Of a stretch of 64,000 bases of DNA, positions 61,449 through 64,000 are shown piece by piece (position 1 is the stretch's first letter; every line of letters begins with the position of its first letter). The DNA lies in contig CANQGK010000004.1 of assembly GCA_947623175.1 (NCBI GenBank), positions 52,491-116,490 on the forward strand. The letters are read 5' to 3'. The notes beneath the pieces were generated by a model. That model made no database searches and was not told the DNA's origin. It saw only the letters and a program-made list of their open reading frames with translations. Source of the stretch: an uncultured Clostridia bacterium (GTDB lineage: Bacteria; Bacillota; Clostridia; Oscillospirales; Acutalibacteraceae). The position numbers were made by a program, and so were the translations under genes.

Positions 61449-62957
61449 TTACTTTATTGCGGCGGTCGAGGTGTCCTTTTGGATAACGTCGTGCGCTCCG
61501 CCCTCTATGATACTTGTGGAAGATACAAGCGTCAGCTTGGCTTTTTTCTGAAGCTCGGGAATGGTAAGCGCGCCGCAGTTGCACATAGTGGACTTTACCT
61601 TGCTTAACGAGAGATTTACGTTGTCCTTAAGGCTTCCGGCATAAGGCACGTAAGAATCGACGCCCTCCTCGAAAGAAAGCTTCTTATCGCCGCCCAAATC
61701 GTAACGCTGCCAATTGCGCGCGCGGTTTGAGCCCTCACCCCAATATTCTTTGTAATAATTACCGTTGATTGTGATCCGGTTTGTCGGGCTTTCGTCAAAA
61801 CGGGCGAAATATCTTCCCAACATCATAAAATCGGCTCCCATTGCAAGAGCCAAGGTTATGTGATGATCGTGAACGATACCGCCGTCCGAGCAAACCGGGA
61901 TATAAACGCCGGTTTTTTCAAAATACTCGTCACGCGCCTTGCATACCTCGATAAGCGCGGTGGCTTGTCCTCTGCCTATGCCCTTGGTTTCGCGGGTTAT
62001 ACAGATAGAACCGCCGCCGATACCCACTTTGATAAAATCGGCGCCCGCCTCGGCGAGGAATAAAAATCCGTCTCGGTCTACTACGTTGCCGGCGCCCACC
62101 TTAACGGTGTCGCCGTACTTTTGGCGTATAAAGGCAAGGGTTCTTGCCTGCCATTCGCTGAAGCCCTCCGAGGAATCGATACAAAGCACGTCCGCGCCCG
62201 CGTCGATCAATGCCGGAACGCGTTCCTCGTAATCTCTTGTATTGATACCGGCGCCCACGACGTAACGCTTGTCCTTGTCGAGCAATTCGTTGGGATTTTC
62301 CTTATGAGCGTCGTAATCCTTACGGAAAACGAAATATCTCAAATTTTGATTTTTATCTATAATGGGGAGAGCGTTAAGCTTGTTATCCCAAATAATATCG
62401 TTTGCCTGCTTTAAGGTGGTAGCCTCGTCGGCTACTATAAGCGACTCAAACGGAGTCATAAATTCGCTTACCTTGGTATCTGTTGACATACGGCTTACAC
62501 GGTAATCGCGGCTTGTGACAATGCCCAAAAGCTTGCCGTTGGAGCTGCCATCCGAGGTGACCGCCACGGTAGAAAATCCGTTTTTGGCTTTAAGCTCCAA
62601 AATATCGTTTAAGGTATCGTCCGGAGTAACGTTAGACGCGCTTACCACAAAACCGGCTTTGTAGGATTTGGCGCGGGATACCATCGCTGCCTCATCCTCA
62701 ATCGACTGCGAGCCGTAAATAAACGAAACACCGCCCTCACGAGCCAATGCCACCGCCAAACGTTCGCCCGAAACCGACTGCATGATCGCAGAGGTCATAG
62801 GTATGTTCATGGATATAGCCGGCTCCTCGCCCTTTTTATACTTGACGAGAGGCGTTTTAAGGCTGACGTTCGCCGGGATACATTCGGCTGAAGAATAACC
62901 CGGAACCAATAAATACTCATTAAAAGTATGTGACGTTTCTTGAAAATAATAAGCCAT
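61449..62957 (-). CDS. guaB: Inosine-5'-monophosphate dehydrogenase
   Basis: 502 residues. The catalytic loop Cys is in [15 protein letters not shown] (about 320-334). Two CBS domains occupy about residues 100-230 ([20 protein letters not shown]). The flap and active-site Arg-Tyr lie after [11 protein letters not shown]. It oxidises IMP to XMP, the committed step to GMP. Single-gene unit with a consensus promoter. Confidence 0.96.
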   Translation of the reverse strand: MAYYFQETSHTFNEYLLVPGYSSAECIPANVSLKTPLVKYKKGEEPAISMNIPMTSAIMQSVSGERLAVALAREGGVSFIYGSQSIEDEAAMVSRAKSYKAGFVVSASNVTPDDTLNDILELKAKNGFSTVAVTSDGSSNGKLLGIVTSRDYRVSRMSTDTKVSEFMTPFESLIVADEATTLKQANDIIWDNKLNALPIIDKNQNLRYFVFRKDYDAHKENPNELLDKDKRYVVGAGINTRDYEERVPALIDAGADVLCIDSSEGFSEWQARTLAFIRQKYGDTVKVGAGNVVDRDGFLFLAEAGADFIKVGIGGGSICITRETKGIGRGQATALIEVCKARDEYFEKTGVYIPVCSDGGIVHDHHITLALAMGADFMMLGRYFARFDESPTNRITINGNYYKEYWGEGSNRARNWQRYDLGGDKKLSFEEGVDSYVPYAGSLKDNVNLSLSKVKSTMCNCGALTIPELQKKAKLTLVSSTSIIEGGAHDVIQKDTSTAAIK

Positions 62958-62991
62958 CTTTTACTCCTCCATATTTGTGTATATTTTTATT

Positions 62992-63020
62992 ATTATAATA
63001 AATTTTAACGCCACTGTCAA
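62992..63020 (-). promoter_or_regulatory. Consensus promoter of guaB
   Basis: On the minus strand TTGACA (63015-63020), 17 bases, TATAAT (62992-62997). The leader is only about 30 bases, so there is no room for a purine riboswitch. Confidence 0.93.
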
Positions 63021-63066
63021 CCGAAAACCCTCAAAATTCCGAAAACATTTTTTTTTGTAATTTTAC

Positions 63067-63095
63067 TTGCAAAAGTTATATTGCTGTGATATAAT
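63067..63095 (+). promoter_or_regulatory. Promoter of a short transcript beside the integrase
   Basis: TTGCAA (63067-63072), 17 bases, TATAAT (63090-63095) on the plus strand, pointing towards the convergent integrase. No open reading frame with a ribosome site lies before the terminator at 63126-63165. Confidence 0.75.
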
Positions 63096-63101
63096 CACCT
63101 A

Positions 63102-63165
63102 TGTAATAAGTGCGACAGCATTTGGAGTTGACTACATAATATAAATTATGTAGTCAGCTTTTTTT
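63102..63165 (+). ncRNA. Candidate short RNA ending in a terminator hairpin
   Basis: From the promoter the transcript would run about 64 bases to a strong terminator: AGTTGACTACATAAT (63126-63140) pairs with ATTATGTAGTCAGCT (63145-63159), loop ATAA, then TTTTTTT. A complete promoter-terminator pair with no coding potential is the signature of a small RNA gene. It overlaps the 3' end of the integrase gene and is antisense to its last codons. Confidence 0.5.
63126..63165 (+). terminator. Terminator at the 3' side of the integrase
   Basis: A 15-bp stem (one G-T pair) with a tetraloop, followed by TTTTTTT on the plus strand only. It does not serve the minus-strand integrase, whose side has no T-run. 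The perfectly symmetric GACTACATAAT/ATTATGTAGTC core could also be a recombination site. Confidence 0.8.
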
Positions 63166-64000
63166 GTACCCGTTCAAGCGCAAGACGGTGAAGATTGCCC
63201 GATTCGGCGGTATATATTCTCGTGGTGTCAATGCTTGTATGACCAAGTAAGTCCGCAAGACGTACTATGTCTTTTTCAACGGTATAAAAAAGACGTGCGA
63301 ATAAATGACGCAGGTTATGAGGGAATACTTTGGATTCGGATACGTTCGCTTTTTTGCAAAGGGCTTTCATATCCCGCCAGATGTTGCTGCGGTTAAGCGG
63401 GTTTCCGTTTTTGGTTACGAATACGGGGCCGCTTTTTATACCCATTCGTTTTATATATTCAAGTAAACGTCTTTGTACGGGTTTGGGTATGAATATAACT
63501 CTTGTTTTGTTTTTACAGGTAACTACCGCTTTACCTTCCTTTACGGCTTCTACGGTGATATATTCCAATTCGCTTATACGAATACCCGTACCTGCTATAA
63601 CGTCAAGTATATAATAAAGCCTTGTACCTTCCGCCGCTTTAAGTAAACGGTTATATTCTTCTTTGCTTAACTCTCTGTCTTCCTCCAAGAACATACGTTT
63701 TTGTACTTTGATAAGCTGTACGCATAGATTTTCAAGCCCCAAGAACTTTAAAAATTGATTCAATGCCGCAAGCATAGAATTTATACTCGACGATGCGTAA
63801 TTGTTTTTCAAATAATCCTTATACTCCGAGATCTTCTCACTCGTAAGGGAATTTATAAAGGACTTATTCTTAGAAACCTTAGACAAAAACCTAAAAAACA
63901 CCCGCACATCGTGCAGATACTTTTCTGTAGTAGCCTCGCTCTTATCCTCGCTCCTGATAAACCTCTCAAACCCCGCAAGCTTCCGCCGCTCAATACACTT
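63146..64000 (-). CDS. Tyrosine recombinase/integrase, partial (5' end beyond window)
   Basis: The frame is open to the right edge (284 codons before the stop); the 63905-63907 GTG is internal because the upstream 31 codons read as a normal core-binding domain (KLAGFERFIRSEDKSEATTE). The catalytic residues are all visible: Arg in GTGIRISELEYI, Lys in CKNKTRVIFIP, HNLRH, the second His in LLGHTSIDTT and Tyr in RIYTAE. It is a Xer-like phage or element integrase. No other mobile genes are in view, so the element, if any, lies to the right. Confidence 0.9.
   Translation of the reverse strand, partial: KCIERRKLAGFERFIRSEDKSEATTEKYLHDVRVFFRFLSKVSKNKSFINSLTSEKISEYKDYLKNNYASSSINSMLAALNQFLKFLGLENLCVQLIKVQKRMFLEEDRELSKEEYNRLLKAAEGTRLYYILDVIAGTGIRISELEYITVEAVKEGKAVVTCKNKTRVIFIPKPVQRRLLEYIKRMGIKSGPVFVTKNGNPLNRSNIWRDMKALCKKANVSESKVFPHNLRHLFARLFYTVEKDIVRLADLLGHTSIDTTRIYTAESGNLHRLALERVQKKLTT

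Noticed and set aside
62958..63020. Purine riboswitch before guaB
   Set aside because: The predicted leader is about 30 bases, too short for an aptamer.

Overview
The window looks like part of the chromosome of an anaerobic, spore-forming-lineage Clostridia (Oscillospiraceae/Ruminococcaceae-like gut Firmicute). Evidence: a BofA-type sporulation gene, AddAB instead of RecBCD, FtsEX next to a PcsB/CwlO-like M23 hydrolase, a hydrogenase-type NuoE subunit, a Re-citrate synthase, the GGGtGRT/NifU-like pair, class B sortase, and strong TTGACA-17-TATAAT promoters. The assignment is inference from gene content; no rRNA or tRNA gene is present. Most of the window is ordinary, dense housekeeping sequence, mainly on the minus strand.

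Layout. 1-748: end of an [FeFe]-hydrogenase-type cluster. 965-2839: rpsB-tsf. 2873-3847: coiled-coil protein and VanZ-like protein. 3926-8115: PucR/CdaR-like regulator, ftsE, ftsX and an M23 hydrolase (cell-wall cleavage). 8191-9888: SLOG protein and a Ca/Na exchanger. 9897-15223: iscS-thiI (tRNA 4-thiouridine), a stand-alone CinA C-terminal domain, class B sortase, and a membrane-anchored protein with a CinA/MoaB-like N-terminus. 15280-16606: an AT-rich islet with an Xre repressor, two palindromic operators, two micro-ORFs and a TPR-like tail-anchored protein. 16641-18537: GGGtGRT protein and scaffold partner, with a structured 3' region. 18629-25722: addA, addB, bofA. 25871-31068: hexuronate (glucuronate) catabolic operon, with a divergent AraC regulator to 32088. 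32201-37053: prs, then an LTA-synthase/Nudix/LOG operon. 37205-42423: rsmD-coaD-DivIVA/ATPase-like-ileS operon. 42472-46013: PPTase (apparently an ATT start), prfC, rimM, trmD. 46089-48898: ptsH and convergent serCA. 49045-50297: a secreted cohesin-domain protein. 50326-56177: Re-citrate synthase, GntR, aconitase, isocitrate dehydrogenase, MmcQ/YjbR (oxidative route to 2-oxoglutarate). 56245-60354: proBA-proC and a DUF3048 lipoprotein. 60449-61446: degenerate CPBP protein. 61449-63020: guaB. 63067-64000: a candidate short RNA gene beside a partial tyrosine recombinase.

How the genes fit together: Re-citrate synthase, aconitase and isocitrate dehydrogenase would make 2-oxoglutarate for glutamate, which the nearby proBA/proC set turns into proline; serCA makes serine; iscS supplies sulfur to ThiI; the hexuronate operon takes glucuronate to pyruvate and glyceraldehyde-3-phosphate without a local transporter. 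The parts that depart most from routine are the AT-rich islet with micro-ORFs, the split-CinA/sortase locus, the GGGtGRT pair with its structured downstream RNA, the promoter-hairpin-terminator unit at 63067-63165, and the ATT-initiated PPTase.
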